A DNA stretch of 64,000 nt from Ferrovibrio sp046297595 (GCF_046297595.1 NZ_JBKBHT010000009.1:1-64000); one strand, 5' to 3'; positions 50,040 to 59,898 are shown, counted from the stretch's first letter. The notes: a model not told the origin generated them from the letters alone. Made by a program: numbers and translations.

Positions 50040-51719
50040 TTACTGCTTCAATTCAGGGAAGTCCGTGAGGATGTCGTTCACGGCCTGTTGGTCGCCGGCC
50101 TGCTGCGCTCGCTGGAGAGCTTTCCGGGCAGCGTCAGCTCCCGGTCGTGCCGGCTGCTGCTGCTGCTGCGGCGCGGACTTGGCGTTCATCGCGGCGTGCC
50201 GGTCGTGCGCCCATTTGGTGTAGAACTGCTCGACCTTGAGGGCCTCTTCGGCAACCTCCATGGGCAGCGCATCGGGGTGCTTTGCGGCCCACGAGTGCAT
50301 GTGCCGGGTGAACTCCATCGCCGCCTCCTGCGACACACGCGGGTCCACCATGGTCGGGATGCCGGGCATCTCGGGGTCTTTGTTGCCGAGCGCCTGCACG
50401 CGCCGGAGCGCGGCGCTGACGGTCGTATCCGACATGATGTTGCGCTTGCGGCCTTCAGCGACGATACGGGCATCGTCGAGGGCCCGCGTCATGGTCGCCA
50501 CGCTGCGGATTGCGCCCGCGTCGATGGCTTCCTTGATCACCGCGAAGGGGGTCTTCGAGTGATCGGTGAACATGCGCTCAAGGTGACTGTGGAGCTTCGT
50601 TGGGTCTTCGCGCTGGTCGGCGGAGATGAACGCCTCCTGCGCGGCAGTCAGCGTCCGGGCGATGTCCGGGTCCACCCTCGACGCCTGCTCCAGCCAGCCC
50701 CTATCGAAGCGATGGTAGGGATTGTCACGGAGCTGCATCAGGCCGTCGCGGAGAAACCCTTCGGCCTTCTCCTTCTTCGCCCGCTCCTCCAGCTTGTCGA
50801 GGTAGTTGGCCTTGGCGACAAACGAGGAGAAGATGCGCTGCTTGCCAGCTTGGATGGCGGCGAAATTCTTGGAGGTGCTGCCGGGGCCCGGCGTGCCGTC
50901 AGGCCGCTTCGTCAGCAACACGTCCATCAGGTCCGCGTCACCGATCTCCTCGGCCTTCGCGATCACGATGTCGGTGATGCTGTCGTTGATCTCCTGACCG
51001 GAGACACCGGCCAGCCGCATGCGCTGCCCGATCTGGTTGATCCGGGCGGCGATGGCGGACGTATTGATGTCACGGCCTTCTGACCTGGCGGCGTCCCACT
51101 CGGCGGTGAGAGCATCGACCAGCTCGGACTGGCCGGCGGTGATCAGCCCCTTCTTGACGCGCTCGCCAGTGTAGGCCGAGTGCATCCCGGCCATCTGCTG
51201 CTGGAGCTGCTGGATTTCCTTGGTGACACCGACCATCACATCCTGATCGGTGATCGGCTCCAGCTCGCGCTGAAGGAACTCGCCCCACCACTTGGAGAAA
51301 GCCTGCGGGTCGTCGCTATCCTTGTCCGCCCACTTGGCCCACTCCATGCGGGCTTTCACTTCGAGGCCGGTGCCGATGGCACGGCCCTGCTGTTCCTTGT
51401 ACGCCTTGACGAACCACGGGCTCTCGTTGGGCCGGATGACGCCCTTCTCGACCGCTTCCTTGTACGCAAGGGCGGACTTCAGGGCAGCCTCGCGGCCACG
51501 CTCGACATCCTCGCGGGCCCGGGCCTCCATCACCTCGTTAGAGAAGCGCGTGAGGCGGGGGTTGATTTCCTTCAAGGCAACCGCGAGGCGGTGTGCGGGG
51601 TTGTCTTCGGGATGGGTAGGTAGTGCCGGGCGGGAATAGGTATCGACCGGCGATGCGGTCGGGCGCACCCGGACCTTGGGATCAAACTCCGGGCTTGGAG
51701 CCCGACCACGTTCAGCCAT
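50040..51719 (-). CDS. Internal virion protein (T7 gp15-like)
   Basis: 559 residues, almost entirely helical, with a Pro-rich start. Contains ITDQDVMVGVTKEIQQLQQQMAGMHSAYTGERVKKGL and long charged helices. Size and order (between gp14- and gp16-like genes) match the inner-core tube protein of T7-like phages. C-terminal Gln-rich stretch. Confidence 0.75.
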   Translation of the reverse strand: MAERGRAPSPEFDPKVRVRPTASPVDTYSRPALPTHPEDNPAHRLAVALKEINPRLTRFSNEVMEARAREDVERGREAALKSALAYKEAVEKGVIRPNESPWFVKAYKEQQGRAIGTGLEVKARMEWAKWADKDSDDPQAFSKWWGEFLQRELEPITDQDVMVGVTKEIQQLQQQMAGMHSAYTGERVKKGLITAGQSELVDALTAEWDAARSEGRDINTSAIAARINQIGQRMRLAGVSGQEINDSITDIVIAKAEEIGDADLMDVLLTKRPDGTPGPGSTSKNFAAIQAGKQRIFSSFVAKANYLDKLEERAKKEKAEGFLRDGLMQLRDNPYHRFDRGWLEQASRVDPDIARTLTAAQEAFISADQREDPTKLHSHLERMFTDHSKTPFAVIKEAIDAGAIRSVATMTRALDDARIVAEGRKRNIMSDTTVSAALRRVQALGNKDPEMPGIPTMVDPRVSQEAAMEFTRHMHSWAAKHPDALPMEVAEEALKVEQFYTKWAHDRHAAMNAKSAPQQQQQPARPGADAARKALQRAQQAGDQQAVNDILTDFPELKQ

Positions 51720-51721
51720 GG

Positions 51722-52288
51722 TTACTTCTTACCCTTGCGCCCGAGCCCACCATCGGGGTCGGACCACTTCATGTAATTGGAGTAGCTGTCGATGCCCGCC
51801 CCGACGATGCGGAGGCCGGCGTCGAAGAACGAAGGCCCGGCCTTCATGCGCTGCGAGTTGATGCGGTCATCACCCTGCGCCTTCACGCCGCTCATCTGGT
51901 TGGCGATCTGCTGGCTCTTCCACTCGGTCTGCTGGTTGATGCGATCCTTCGCGGTCAACTCGCGGTCATAGTAGTCAGCGATGAGCTGATCCACGGAGAG
52001 GCCGGAAACACCTGCTTCACCAGCCGCGACGCGGGCGGTAGCGCGGGCCTTGATGGCATCGAGGGAGATGTCCTGCTTCTCCTGCGCCGCCGCCTGGCGC
52101 TCCTGCTCGCGCTGGAGCTGAAGGTCAGCATACTGGTCGCGAGTAGCCTGCGCGGCGCGTTGGGCGTTCTGGTTGACCCAATCGTTGTTCGCCTTGGCTT
52201 CGGCCTTACCGGCCTGATGCTGCGAGACGGCCCCGGCAGCACCGACGACGAACGACGCCGCCGCCAGAGCGGTTGCCATTTCACACAT
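51722..52288 (-). CDS. Internal virion protein (T7 gp14-like)
   Basis: 188 residues. A hydrophobic Ala/Gly start (ATALAAASFVVGAAGAV) is followed by a long charged helix (NQNAQRAAQATRDQYADLQLQREQERQAAAQEKQDISL). This is the usual plan of podoviral virion core proteins of the gp14 type, which form a pore in the outer membrane. It overlaps the preceding gene by 8 nt. Confidence 0.8.
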   Translation of the reverse strand: MCEMATALAAASFVVGAAGAVSQHQAGKAEAKANNDWVNQNAQRAAQATRDQYADLQLQREQERQAAAQEKQDISLDAIKARATARVAAGEAGVSGLSVDQLIADYYDRELTAKDRINQQTEWKSQQIANQMSGVKAQGDDRINSQRMKAGPSFFDAGLRIVGAGIDSYSNYMKWSDPDGGLGRKGKK

Positions 52289-52742
52289 GCTTGATCCTTA
52301 CGAACTCGTAGAACGGTCGGCGCTCTACGCCAAACTGCTCGTGCTTTTTGATGAACGTGAAGCCACACCAGCGAAGCCACCTGTGGTGAACCTCGTTGCG
52401 GGCATCGGTGAAATTCCATAGGACGGGGAAGCCATCGTGTAGGCGATCAACCCACATGCGGCTTTCCCTTGCGAACTGGATGCGGTTCTTCTGCAAGCCG
52501 GGCGTGCCGAGCATCCACACGAAGCCAACAGAATGGATCCCCGTGGGGCCGGAGCCGAACATGCAGAACGGGCCCTCGTCGTCCTCCGCAACGAAGACCT
52601 GAGTGGAACCGAGGTAGCTGTTGAGGAGTGCCTTCAAGGGACCGTTGCCGGTGCCAGCGAGGCACTCCTCTGCATCAGCTTTGCGGAGATTGGGGGCCAG
52701 CCGCCACACGTCGCAGAAGCGAGCGGGACGGACTGAAGCCAT
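52281..52742 (-). CDS. Virion protein, T7 gp13 family (DUF2833-like)
   Basis: 153 residues from the ATG at 52742, overlapping the tail tube B stop as TAATG. It has an acetyltransferase-like fold pattern: RLAPNLRKADAEECLA, TQVFVAEDDEGPFCMFG and RWLRWCGFTFIKKHEQFG, typical of the gp13 family that helps assemble internal proteins. Confidence 0.75.
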   Translation of the reverse strand: MASVRPARFCDVWRLAPNLRKADAEECLAGTGNGPLKALLNSYLGSTQVFVAEDDEGPFCMFGSGPTGIHSVGFVWMLGTPGLQKNRIQFARESRMWVDRLHDGFPVLWNFTDARNEVHHRWLRWCGFTFIKKHEQFGVERRPFYEFVRIKHV

Positions 52743-55132
52743 TAGACCCTCTTGCTGCGGATGGTGTACTGCCCTTCCCACTCAGCCGACAGGAAGCGGC
52801 TAGGCAGGAAGCTGTCGTTGATCAGCTTGACCACGACCTGATTGGACCGTGAGTAGATCGGCCAGCGGAACTCATCCGAGATGATGATGGGTTCACCGAG
52901 GATGGTTTCCGAAGCGCCGGCCACTCGCGGAGAGAAGACGTAGGTGCGCGTTGCGCGTCCAACCGGCGTGACCTCCGCCCGGAAATAACCGGACTTGTCG
53001 AAGGTCACTGTGAAGTAGAGGAGCTGCAAGCGCCCACCAGACACGCTGGAGGTGCCGCCGCCGGGCGAAGCCTCGCGATAGAAGACCTGCGAGAAGGTGT
53101 ACTCCATCGCATACTTCAGGCCGACGAAGAACGGCGTGCCGCGCACGTCGCCTCGAACGGTCAGCTCACCGACGCCCTGCGTCACCACCTCGATCTCCAC
53201 GCCGGGGATCGCATCGGGATGGAACGCATCCCGCCGGGTGACCACCTGAAGCGTGCCGGCCTCGTCATAGGGCACCGTGAACGTGGAGGTGTCGGACTCC
53301 TCATCGTAGGTGATGGTGCCGCACTCCTCGTCCGTGATGCGCCGGTCGAGGGCAATCTGCCAGGTAGACATCGGATCGGTCGCGCCGGCTTCGAGGGACA
53401 TCTTTTCGAGGTAGATGCCGCCCGGGCGCTTCACGATCAGGAACAGCTCGGACTGCACGAAGTCCGCGTTCAGCAGCGTCGCGTCCTCACCGAAGGTCCA
53501 GCGGGACCACGAGGACTGGAGCTTCTGCACGGCCCCGCCCGTGTCACCCTGCGCCCACAGGTATTTGTAGACGTAGAGCCCGCCGGGGTCGTCCTCGCTC
53601 AGGACAATGACGACATCCTCGTTGGTACTGGCCGCGATCTTGAAGGCGTTGCCGGGGATGTACTTGGGCACATGCGCGGTGATGTCGGAGGCATCGTTGC
53701 TGTCGTTGTCCGGGTCCACGAAGTATTCACGGACGGAACTGAACTGGCCGCGCTCCACCACGAAGAAGACGCTCGTGCCTGCGCCCACCGGCTTCACCCG
53801 GGGGCTGGCCTCGAACTCGGTCGTGGCGTTGATCGCCGCTGTCTTCGGCGTCAGCAGGTCACCAGCCTTCAGGCGGAACTGCGTCTGATCCGAGAAGAGC
53901 AGAAGGCTCTCATTGTAGGGCACCGCGTGGCGAAGGATGGACACCTTCACATGCGACACCGCAACGTCCACCGGATCGCTGTCGAGAACCGCGGTGACGG
54001 TCGTGGGCCAGTAGTTGAAGTATTCGCCCGCACGGGAGAACACCACACTCTCATCAGCCAGCAGGCCGAGGCGGTTGCGATAGAAGAAGATGTCCGCAAT
54101 CGCAGCGCCGACGAAGCTAGGCTCTGGCGCCTGCTCCTCGTCACCGACCTCTCGGCCATCCCACTCGGCCACCTTGAAGGTGAACGTACCGTCCGCCTCG
54201 CGCACCAGAATGTGGGGCATGGTGGACTCATCGAGCTTGAACTTGATGCCCGGCTTCACAGTCTCGCGCCAAACGCCCGAGCTGTCGTTCGCGTCCTTCT
54301 TCTCGAACTTGACGTAGTAGTTGTCGAAGCTGGAGGTCTGATCGCCGGCCACCTCGACCACGAAACCTTCGGGGCCGAAGGCGGGAAGATCAGAGAAGCG
54401 CTGCACGACGCCCTTGGCGACGAACATGGCGTTGCCGTTGTAGCCATCCTCGCCGGAGATCGAGAAGTCCTGATCGCCTTGGATGTGGATGGCGTTGCCG
54501 TAGCGCGTAGCAGTGAAGCCACTCGGTAGGGTGCTGCCGAGCGACGTGGTGAGATCGGTCGCGATCTTCACCGTGTCGATGTCGAGCGGGTCCGTGTTGG
54601 AGGTCTGCTTCGACACCGTGTAGGTGCTGGAGCCGACCTTCACGGTCAGCTTATAGGTCTTCCCGTAGTTGCCCGCCTTGACGTTCACGAGGGCCTCTGC
54701 GGGCCGCGTCGGCGTCAAGTCGGTGTCGTCCATCGCGGTCTGGATGGTGGTGTTAGCGACGAACGTGTGGTCCGCCACCGTGACGCACCGGAAGCTCTCC
54801 TTCGGGTTCGCGGCGGTCAGATAGTCCTTACCGTCCGGGAACGCGACGGTCTTCTCCACGCCCTCCAGATCGAACACCCGGAGGTCGCCGTCCGTGATCA
54901 GGACGATGTACCGCTCGTTGCGGTCGCGGTTGATGACGTGCTGGAAGGCGTTCGTCGGCGCGGGGTCTGCGATCAGCAGCGCGATGTGCTTCGTGGGCGG
55001 GCGCTTCCGAAGCCCCTCGACGACCGAGGAGTAGCCGTTGACCTGTTCTTCACACTGCGTGACCAGGCGGAGAGCGGCGGGCTGCTGCGACACCCCGTTG
55101 ACGAGGTTGGGGATCGAGGAGCTGACGAGCAA
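52742..55132 (-). CDS. Tail tubular protein B (T7 gp12-like nozzle)
   Basis: 796 residues, the same size as T7 gp12. Diagnostic N-terminus: SIPNLVNGVSQQPAALRLVTQCEEQVNGYSSVVEGL. Beta-propeller-rich body follows. It forms the nozzle of the short tail with tube A. Gap to tube A is 3 nt. Confidence 0.92.
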   Translation of the reverse strand: MLVSSSIPNLVNGVSQQPAALRLVTQCEEQVNGYSSVVEGLRKRPPTKHIALLIADPAPTNAFQHVINRDRNERYIVLITDGDLRVFDLEGVEKTVAFPDGKDYLTAANPKESFRCVTVADHTFVANTTIQTAMDDTDLTPTRPAEALVNVKAGNYGKTYKLTVKVGSSTYTVSKQTSNTDPLDIDTVKIATDLTTSLGSTLPSGFTATRYGNAIHIQGDQDFSISGEDGYNGNAMFVAKGVVQRFSDLPAFGPEGFVVEVAGDQTSSFDNYYVKFEKKDANDSSGVWRETVKPGIKFKLDESTMPHILVREADGTFTFKVAEWDGREVGDEEQAPEPSFVGAAIADIFFYRNRLGLLADESVVFSRAGEYFNYWPTTVTAVLDSDPVDVAVSHVKVSILRHAVPYNESLLLFSDQTQFRLKAGDLLTPKTAAINATTEFEASPRVKPVGAGTSVFFVVERGQFSSVREYFVDPDNDSNDASDITAHVPKYIPGNAFKIAASTNEDVVIVLSEDDPGGLYVYKYLWAQGDTGGAVQKLQSSWSRWTFGEDATLLNADFVQSELFLIVKRPGGIYLEKMSLEAGATDPMSTWQIALDRRITDEECGTITYDEESDTSTFTVPYDEAGTLQVVTRRDAFHPDAIPGVEIEVVTQGVGELTVRGDVRGTPFFVGLKYAMEYTFSQVFYREASPGGGTSSVSGGRLQLLYFTVTFDKSGYFRAEVTPVGRATRTYVFSPRVAGASETILGEPIIISDEFRWPIYSRSNQVVVKLINDSFLPSRFLSAEWEGQYTIRSKRV

Positions 55133-55135
55133 GGG

Positions 55136-55729
55136 TTACCCCATGATCACCCGCGCCACGTCGATGTTGCCGGTCAGGATGTTGTAGTCGGCGTTGTCGC
55201 CTTCGGCCTCCACGAGCAGCGCATGCGCGGTCTTCTCATCGTCTTCGTTGAAGGCGTGCAGCGCGTCGGAGCCGAGAACGCGATCTTGGAAGATGCGGGC
55301 GGCGCGGATGGTGATGTAGTTGCGGGCAGCCTCGGGCAGCTCCTCAAAGGGGAGCGCGACGATCAGCGTCAGGCGGAGGCTGCGGGTGAACTTGTAGGTG
55401 TGGTTCTTCCGGTCGTAGAGGCGGATGCCACGATGGGCAACATCCTCGCCCACGTCGTCCGCATCGGTATCGACGCGGAGGGTGTTGGCCGGAAGTTTGA
55501 TCTCACCGGACGCATCCGGGGAGAGCGGGTAATTCTCTTCGGTGTTGAAGTGCCACCCCCGCGCCTGCGTCGAGCGAGACACCTGATGGAGGATGCTCTG
55601 CGCGGTCGCAGCGTCAGCAGTGGTCAATTCATCGACCGAGCTGATGGGGCTTTCACCGATCACCGAGAGAAGGACGTTGACAGCCTGAAGCTCAGTCGTG
55701 GGGGTAAGGAAATCAGTGCCGATGGTCAT
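55136..55729 (-). CDS. Tail tubular protein A (T7 gp11-like adaptor)
   Basis: 197 residues. TELQAVNVLLSVIGESPISSVDE near the start, VSRSTQARGWHFNTEENYPLSPD, and LPEAARNYITIRAARIFQ are the hallmarks of the gp11 adaptor between portal and nozzle. Preceded by the capsid terminator. Confidence 0.92.
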   Translation of the reverse strand: MTIGTDFLTPTTELQAVNVLLSVIGESPISSVDELTTADAATAQSILHQVSRSTQARGWHFNTEENYPLSPDASGEIKLPANTLRVDTDADDVGEDVAHRGIRLYDRKNHTYKFTRSLRLTLIVALPFEELPEAARNYITIRAARIFQDRVLGSDALHAFNEDDEKTAHALLVEAEGDNADYNILTGNIDVARVIMG

Positions 55730-55742
55730 AGGGCCCCATACG

Positions 55743-55784
55743 AAAAAAAAAAGGGGGCAGCCCCAATTGAATGAGACTGCCCCC
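55743..55784 (-). terminator. Rho-independent terminator downstream of the capsid gene
   Basis: Minus strand: GGGGGCAG (55777-55784), 16-nt loop, CTGCCCCC (55753-55760), ten T (55743-55752). Same place as T7 T-phi after gene 10; it would let capsid mRNA exceed tail mRNA. Confidence 0.95.
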
Positions 55785-55798
55785 TATTTGGTGAGCGA

Positions 55799-56734
55799 TT
55801 ACGAAGCCGGCTCTGCCAGCTCGACAGCGCACTCAGGCCGCAGGATGCCGTGGCCCATCGCGTACTTCGCGACCATCAGGGTGCCCTGACGGCGGATGTC
55901 GTAGGCGCTCTCGACCGCCAGATCGAGCAGCTTCACGGTGCCCACAGCTTCCTTCTGCATGACCAGCGCGACCGTCTTGGTGAAGTCGCCCCGGTAAGCA
56001 GTCGGGCCGCTGTCGATGTCGGTGGACGGGATGTGGTTCGACTTGACGATAGCCGCACCAGCAACCTTCAGCACCTTACCGTCGGCGTACACGCCAGCGC
56101 CGCCCCAATCGCGGTTGATCACCTTGGTCGTCTGGACCAGCAGGTAATACTGCGCCGGGCGCACGAAGGCGTAGCGCTCGTTCTCCGGCACGTCCTTCTC
56201 GTCGAAGCGCTGCATCGCGAGGAAGATGCCCGAAGCGAGCTGGTCGCCATCGGTAGCGTAGTTGGCATGCGTCAGGACCGAGCCACCGTAAGTGACGCCG
56301 GTGATGGTGGCGGAAGCGCGAGCCGCCAGCACGCCGACCTGAGCCACGTTCTTGTCGAACGCGACAGCCAGCGCATGGCCGCACTTGCCGGTGTAGTGCG
56401 AGCGAACCTCGTAGTGGTTCTTCGCCTCGTCGATGTTGGCGATGAACGCATCCGAGATCAGCAGGTCGTCGATGGTGATGACCTTCTCGGCATGCTTGAT
56501 CACCTTGCCCGTGATCTCAGTGCCCGGGGTGTGGTAGCCGGCGGTGTTGGTGCCGAGGACCGGGAACTGCGCGGACTTGCCGCTGGTGATGTTGCGGATC
56601 AGGTGCTTGTCCATGAAGACGTTCGTTTCGTCGAACGTGGCCAGCGTCTCGCCGGCAAACTGCTTCAGGAACAGCGCATCGGTATCGCCCGCACCGAGGG
56701 ACTGACCGAGGCGCGACACAGTGGCGTTAGCCAT
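55799..56734 (-). CDS. Major capsid protein (T7 gp10-like)
   Basis: 311 residues. LFLKQFAGETLATFDETNVFMDKHLIRNITSGKSAQFPVLG and TIDDLLISDAFIANIDEAKNHYEVRSHYTGKCG are clear T7-type HK97-fold capsid segments. Flanked by a 427-bp leader and the terminator. Confidence 0.94.
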   Translation of the reverse strand: MANATVSRLGQSLGAGDTDALFLKQFAGETLATFDETNVFMDKHLIRNITSGKSAQFPVLGTNTAGYHTPGTEITGKVIKHAEKVITIDDLLISDAFIANIDEAKNHYEVRSHYTGKCGHALAVAFDKNVAQVGVLAARASATITGVTYGGSVLTHANYATDGDQLASGIFLAMQRFDEKDVPENERYAFVRPAQYYLLVQTTKVINRDWGGAGVYADGKVLKVAGAAIVKSNHIPSTDIDSGPTAYRGDFTKTVALVMQKEAVGTVKLLDLAVESAYDIRRQGTLMVAKYAMGHGILRPECAVELAEPAS

Positions 56735-57161
56735 GTGAAGTTACTCCAGTGTGAGTTGTCGTTGGGATGGGGGTTGGCCCACGCCTCGAACTGCTCACGC
56801 TTCACGCAAGATTGTCCGCCGCAGCGGGTCAGGGTTGCGCGTAGGTGTTCTCGGGGGAACCGGACGGCTGCCTAGCAAAGGCATGGCGTCAGCCACGACG
56901 ACTGGAGAGCGAGGGGGCTTTTGTTCAGGACAGAGCCCCCGGAACTGCCGGGTAGAAATACGCCCCAAGCACAGGGCGACGTGGACGGTGCTTGCTCTCG
57001 TTCGTCCACGATTACACGATTGGTGCGCTGTGCGGCTCGTGTTGGGCCGCAAGAGGTCACGCCGGGGGAAGCTCTAGTCCCCGTTGAGCCCCGTCATGGT
57101 GACGCGGCGTGCCATCGAAAGACCCCCGGGTATGCGCTGTGAGGAAGCGCCGGGGGTACGG
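56735..57161. other. Non-coding 427-bp region between scaffold and capsid genes
   Basis: No convincing gene. Two strong minus-strand hairpins: ACCCCCGG...CCGGGGGT with inner GCGCT/AGCGC at about 57122-57164, just after scaffold, and GGGGGCT...AGCCCCC at about 56913-56940. It may hold a capsid promoter or mRNA-processing sites; none matches the SP6-like motif. Confidence 0.5.
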
Positions 57162-57962
57162 TTAGAAGACGCTCGACCGAGCGAGCTTCTTATCGACCTT
57201 GGCGCGGAACGCCGGGTCTTTCTTGTAGAGCGGGTTCTGCATGTCCCGCACCAGCTCCTGCACGGAGGCATACACATCGTCGCCAGCGCCGGCTGCACCG
57301 GCACCACCAACAAGGTCGGGCTCAATACCGTTGGCGGCACTGTACCTGGCGAAGAGGCCCTGCATGGCCAGCTTCATCTGGCCGGTATCGCCGCTATCCA
57401 TCGCGGCGTTGTAGGCGGAGATGTCCGCCTGCGAGAGGTTCTTCTTGGCCCAATCGACCATATCGGTGAACTTGCTCTCTGCATCGGCACCTTGGCCGAT
57501 CACCGACAGAACCTCGGAGCGCTGCTGATCAGCGAGGGCACGCTGACCGGCGATGTAGGTGTCCACCATGTCCTTCGGATAGCCGGCCTTCTCCAGCTTC
57601 TCGTAGGACTGTGGCGAGAGCTGCCCGTTGCGGATCAGCTCGTTCTGGAAATCATCGAAACTCAGATCGGCAGCCTGAAGCTGCTCGCGCACTTCCTGCG
57701 CGGACGGCTGCTCCTGCGGCTGCTGCTGCGGAGCCTGCTGCTCCTGCGACTGGCCGGCGCTCTGCTTGCGCTCCAGCGCGGCATAGGCTTCCGCGAGGGC
57801 CTGCACCGGATCAGCGGCGTTGCGGAACTTCTCCGGGATGAACTCCGGGATGGACTGCTGCTGCTGCTGCTCGGGGGCCTGCTGCTGTTGGGGCGTAGCC
57901 GCCGCCGGGGCTTCGGGGCCACCCGGCGACGACTGCACCACGACGCGAGATACGTCGCTCAT
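57162..57962 (-). CDS. Scaffold / capsid assembly protein (T7 gp9-like)
   Basis: 266 residues, acidic and Gln-rich (QQQQAPEQQQQQ, QEQQAPQQQPQEQ in the N-terminal 90), then helical: FDDFQNELIRNGQLSPQSYEKLEKAGYPKDMVDTYIAGQRAL. The C-terminal NPLYKKDPAFRAKVDKKLARS is typical of podoviral scaffolds that bind the capsid protein. Confidence 0.88.
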   Translation of the reverse strand: MSDVSRVVVQSSPGGPEAPAAATPQQQQAPEQQQQQSIPEFIPEKFRNAADPVQALAEAYAALERKQSAGQSQEQQAPQQQPQEQPSAQEVREQLQAADLSFDDFQNELIRNGQLSPQSYEKLEKAGYPKDMVDTYIAGQRALADQQRSEVLSVIGQGADAESKFTDMVDWAKKNLSQADISAYNAAMDSGDTGQMKLAMQGLFARYSAANGIEPDLVGGAGAAGAGDDVYASVQELVRDMQNPLYKKDPAFRAKVDKKLARSSVF

Positions 57963-58111
57963 TAGTTGTCCACGACCACCGTGCCGTCAGGCAGGGTCAC
58001 CTTCTTCGGGCCCTTCTCGGCCACCGGCTTCAAGGCCGGCGCAACGACGGTCGGAGCGACCTTCTCGGTAACGGCGGCTTTCGCTTCAGCCGCCTTCTCG
58101 ACTTTACTCAT
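57962..58111 (-). CDS. 49-residue phage protein between portal and scaffold
   Basis: Starts in ATGAGTAA overlap with the portal stop and ends in TAATG overlap with scaffold. Ala/Lys/Val-rich: EKAAEAKAAVTEKVAPTVVAPALKPVAEKGPKKVTLPDGTVVVDN. Tight coupling on both sides supports it. Function unknown. Confidence 0.65.
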   Translation of the reverse strand: MSKVEKAAEAKAAVTEKVAPTVVAPALKPVAEKGPKKVTLPDGTVVVDN

Positions 58112-59660
58112 CAGCGGTTCCTTGCTGTTTCATGTTCTCGACAGCAGCCTGACCAAACGCATTAACGGCGTTCGGCGCAACACGCTCCATGAGAGCCATC
58201 TGCTGCTGCTGCTGCGCGGCCTGCGCCACCTCTTCCTGCGACCGGATAAGCCCTTCGGTGTCGATACCGAGGGCCGCAGCGCGGCGCGTGAGGTAGTCGC
58301 TGATGTCAACGTACTGCGCGACCACTTCGGGCCCGAGCGTGTCCCTCGCGCCTGCGAGGAAGGTGTCGAGCTTGTTGAGGTCATGGCCACGGCCAAGAGC
58401 CTCGACGCCGGTAACGATGGTCGGACGGACAGTACCCTTCGGGAGCGAGGGGAGCCGATTGGTGCGCTGCATGCGCCACATCAGCAGCTCCACGAGGGGA
58501 AGCTGAAGGTCTTGCGAGAGGAGCGAGTAAATCCCGCCAAGGGCATCCTCAAGCTCGCCCGCCATGTAGCGGACTTCTTCAGCCGTGACGCGCTCGCCGT
58601 TGCGCTGGATAGCGCTATTCAGGAGGAAGGCGAACGACAGGCGGTTGGTGATGTCGGTGATGGTGTCGCGGGCAACCCGGAAGTCAGCGAACTTGTCCAC
58701 CTGAAGGACGGACACATCGTTGCTATCGCCTTCGCGGATCGCACCGTTCGGGGCCTCTGCCAGAGTTTTGGCCCGCGTGGTCCCGTTCGGCTTCACGAGG
58801 AAGAGAACCTTCGCAGCCGCAGCCGCGCCTTCGACGACCGACTTCATCAGCCCCTCAAGGCTGATCAGGTCGCCAATGTATTCCTCGACGTATGCGCGTC
58901 CGTAGTCTTCGCCATCCACCGCGATCATGCGGAGGGGGCGCCACGGGCATTTGTCGAGGGGATAGGTTCCGCCCGTGCCAGGTACACGATGACCAGCGAC
59001 TTCCTGATAAACGGACCACCGGCCCTCTTCCCGCACGACATGCGTATAGAGGGAGACGGAGGCGTCGGTGTTCTGCTCCTTGCCAGCTTCCTTCTTTACG
59101 AGCGCACGCGCACGTTCAGGCAGAGAGCCGGGCGCAACGTCTTCCTTGACGACGATCTCCAGCACATTGCCGGCGACATCGCGCTTGACCACAAAGCGGT
59201 CCAAGCGGAAGACCCTTGCGGGGCCCTTGGTGGGGACGTAGAGCAGGACGTTACCAGCGACGATCAGTTGCTTCGCGGCCTCGAAGATGGGCACGCGCAA
59301 CGCCATCGCTTCGACTTCGTTCATCACGGCTCGCTCGATCTTGGAGAGAGCCTTTTCGACCTCGGCACGCATGCCTTTCTGGTCGGACATGCGGTCAAGG
59401 GTGAAGTCGTCGATAGTCAGACGAAAGAACGGGGAGTTTGGGGGGAGGAGCGCCAGTAGCAGTTTCGAGGCGAGATTGTTCACGCCTCGCGCACCGATCC
59501 CCTGATACGGCTTGTACAGCTTGGAGCTGCCCGTATGTCCATCTGGCGGGACGAGAGAGGGGATCGTGAGCTTCGCACATTCCCGGGCCCGCTCAAGGAA
59601 CGGGCTCCGGGTGGTCTGAAGCTCTGAATAGCGACCGGCGGCGGTGCCAGTCGGGATCAT
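58104..59660 (-). CDS. Portal / head-tail connector protein (T7 gp8-like)
   Basis: 518 residues. RSPFLERARECAKLTIPSLVPPDG and GARGVNNLASKLLLALLPPNSPFFRL near the N-terminus and AEEVRYMAGELEDALGGIYSLLSQDLQLPLVELLMWRM are diagnostic of podoviral portals. C-terminus Gln-rich. First large gene of the structural operon. Confidence 0.94.
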   Translation of the reverse strand: MIPTGTAAGRYSELQTTRSPFLERARECAKLTIPSLVPPDGHTGSSKLYKPYQGIGARGVNNLASKLLLALLPPNSPFFRLTIDDFTLDRMSDQKGMRAEVEKALSKIERAVMNEVEAMALRVPIFEAAKQLIVAGNVLLYVPTKGPARVFRLDRFVVKRDVAGNVLEIVVKEDVAPGSLPERARALVKKEAGKEQNTDASVSLYTHVVREEGRWSVYQEVAGHRVPGTGGTYPLDKCPWRPLRMIAVDGEDYGRAYVEEYIGDLISLEGLMKSVVEGAAAAAKVLFLVKPNGTTRAKTLAEAPNGAIREGDSNDVSVLQVDKFADFRVARDTITDITNRLSFAFLLNSAIQRNGERVTAEEVRYMAGELEDALGGIYSLLSQDLQLPLVELLMWRMQRTNRLPSLPKGTVRPTIVTGVEALGRGHDLNKLDTFLAGARDTLGPEVVAQYVDISDYLTRRAAALGIDTEGLIRSQEEVAQAAQQQQQMALMERVAPNAVNAFGQAAVENMKQQGTADE

Positions 59661-59663
59661 GAA

Positions 59664-59891
59664 TTAGAGGGGGATGTTCAGGCCGGAACGACCGGGGGTG
59701 CCGCCAAGGTCGATCCGCAGGCTGCGGCGACCGCTGGTGCTGTTGCGGCGGTTCAGCTCGTCGCTTTGGTCAGCGGCGGAGCGTTCGTTCAGGGCTGGAC
59801 TGTCAGGGGCCTGCGCCGGGGGCGGCGGAGGCGGAGGTGCCGGCGGGGTTTCCTGCACCACCGGGGCGGGGACTTTTGGCTTGCTGCACAT
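59664..59891 (-). CDS. Pro-rich small phage protein before the portal
   Basis: 75 residues: CSKPKVPAPVVQETPPAPPPPPPP then NERSAADQSDELNRRNSTSGRRSLRIDLG. Small proteins with this start and ending are common just upstream of podoviral portal genes; role unknown, possibly virion-associated. Confidence 0.7.
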   Translation of the reverse strand: MCSKPKVPAPVVQETPPAPPPPPPPAQAPDSPALNERSAADQSDELNRRNSTSGRRSLRIDLGGTPGRSGLNIPL

Positions 59892-59898
59892 GGTGACC

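Noticed and set aside
56795..57052. Minus-strand 85-codon frame between scaffold and capsid
   Set aside because: Pro/Arg-rich with no ribosome site and no family; more likely leader RNA. A GTG frame at 56805 (start KREQFEAWAN) looks phage-like but runs into the capsid gene out of frame.
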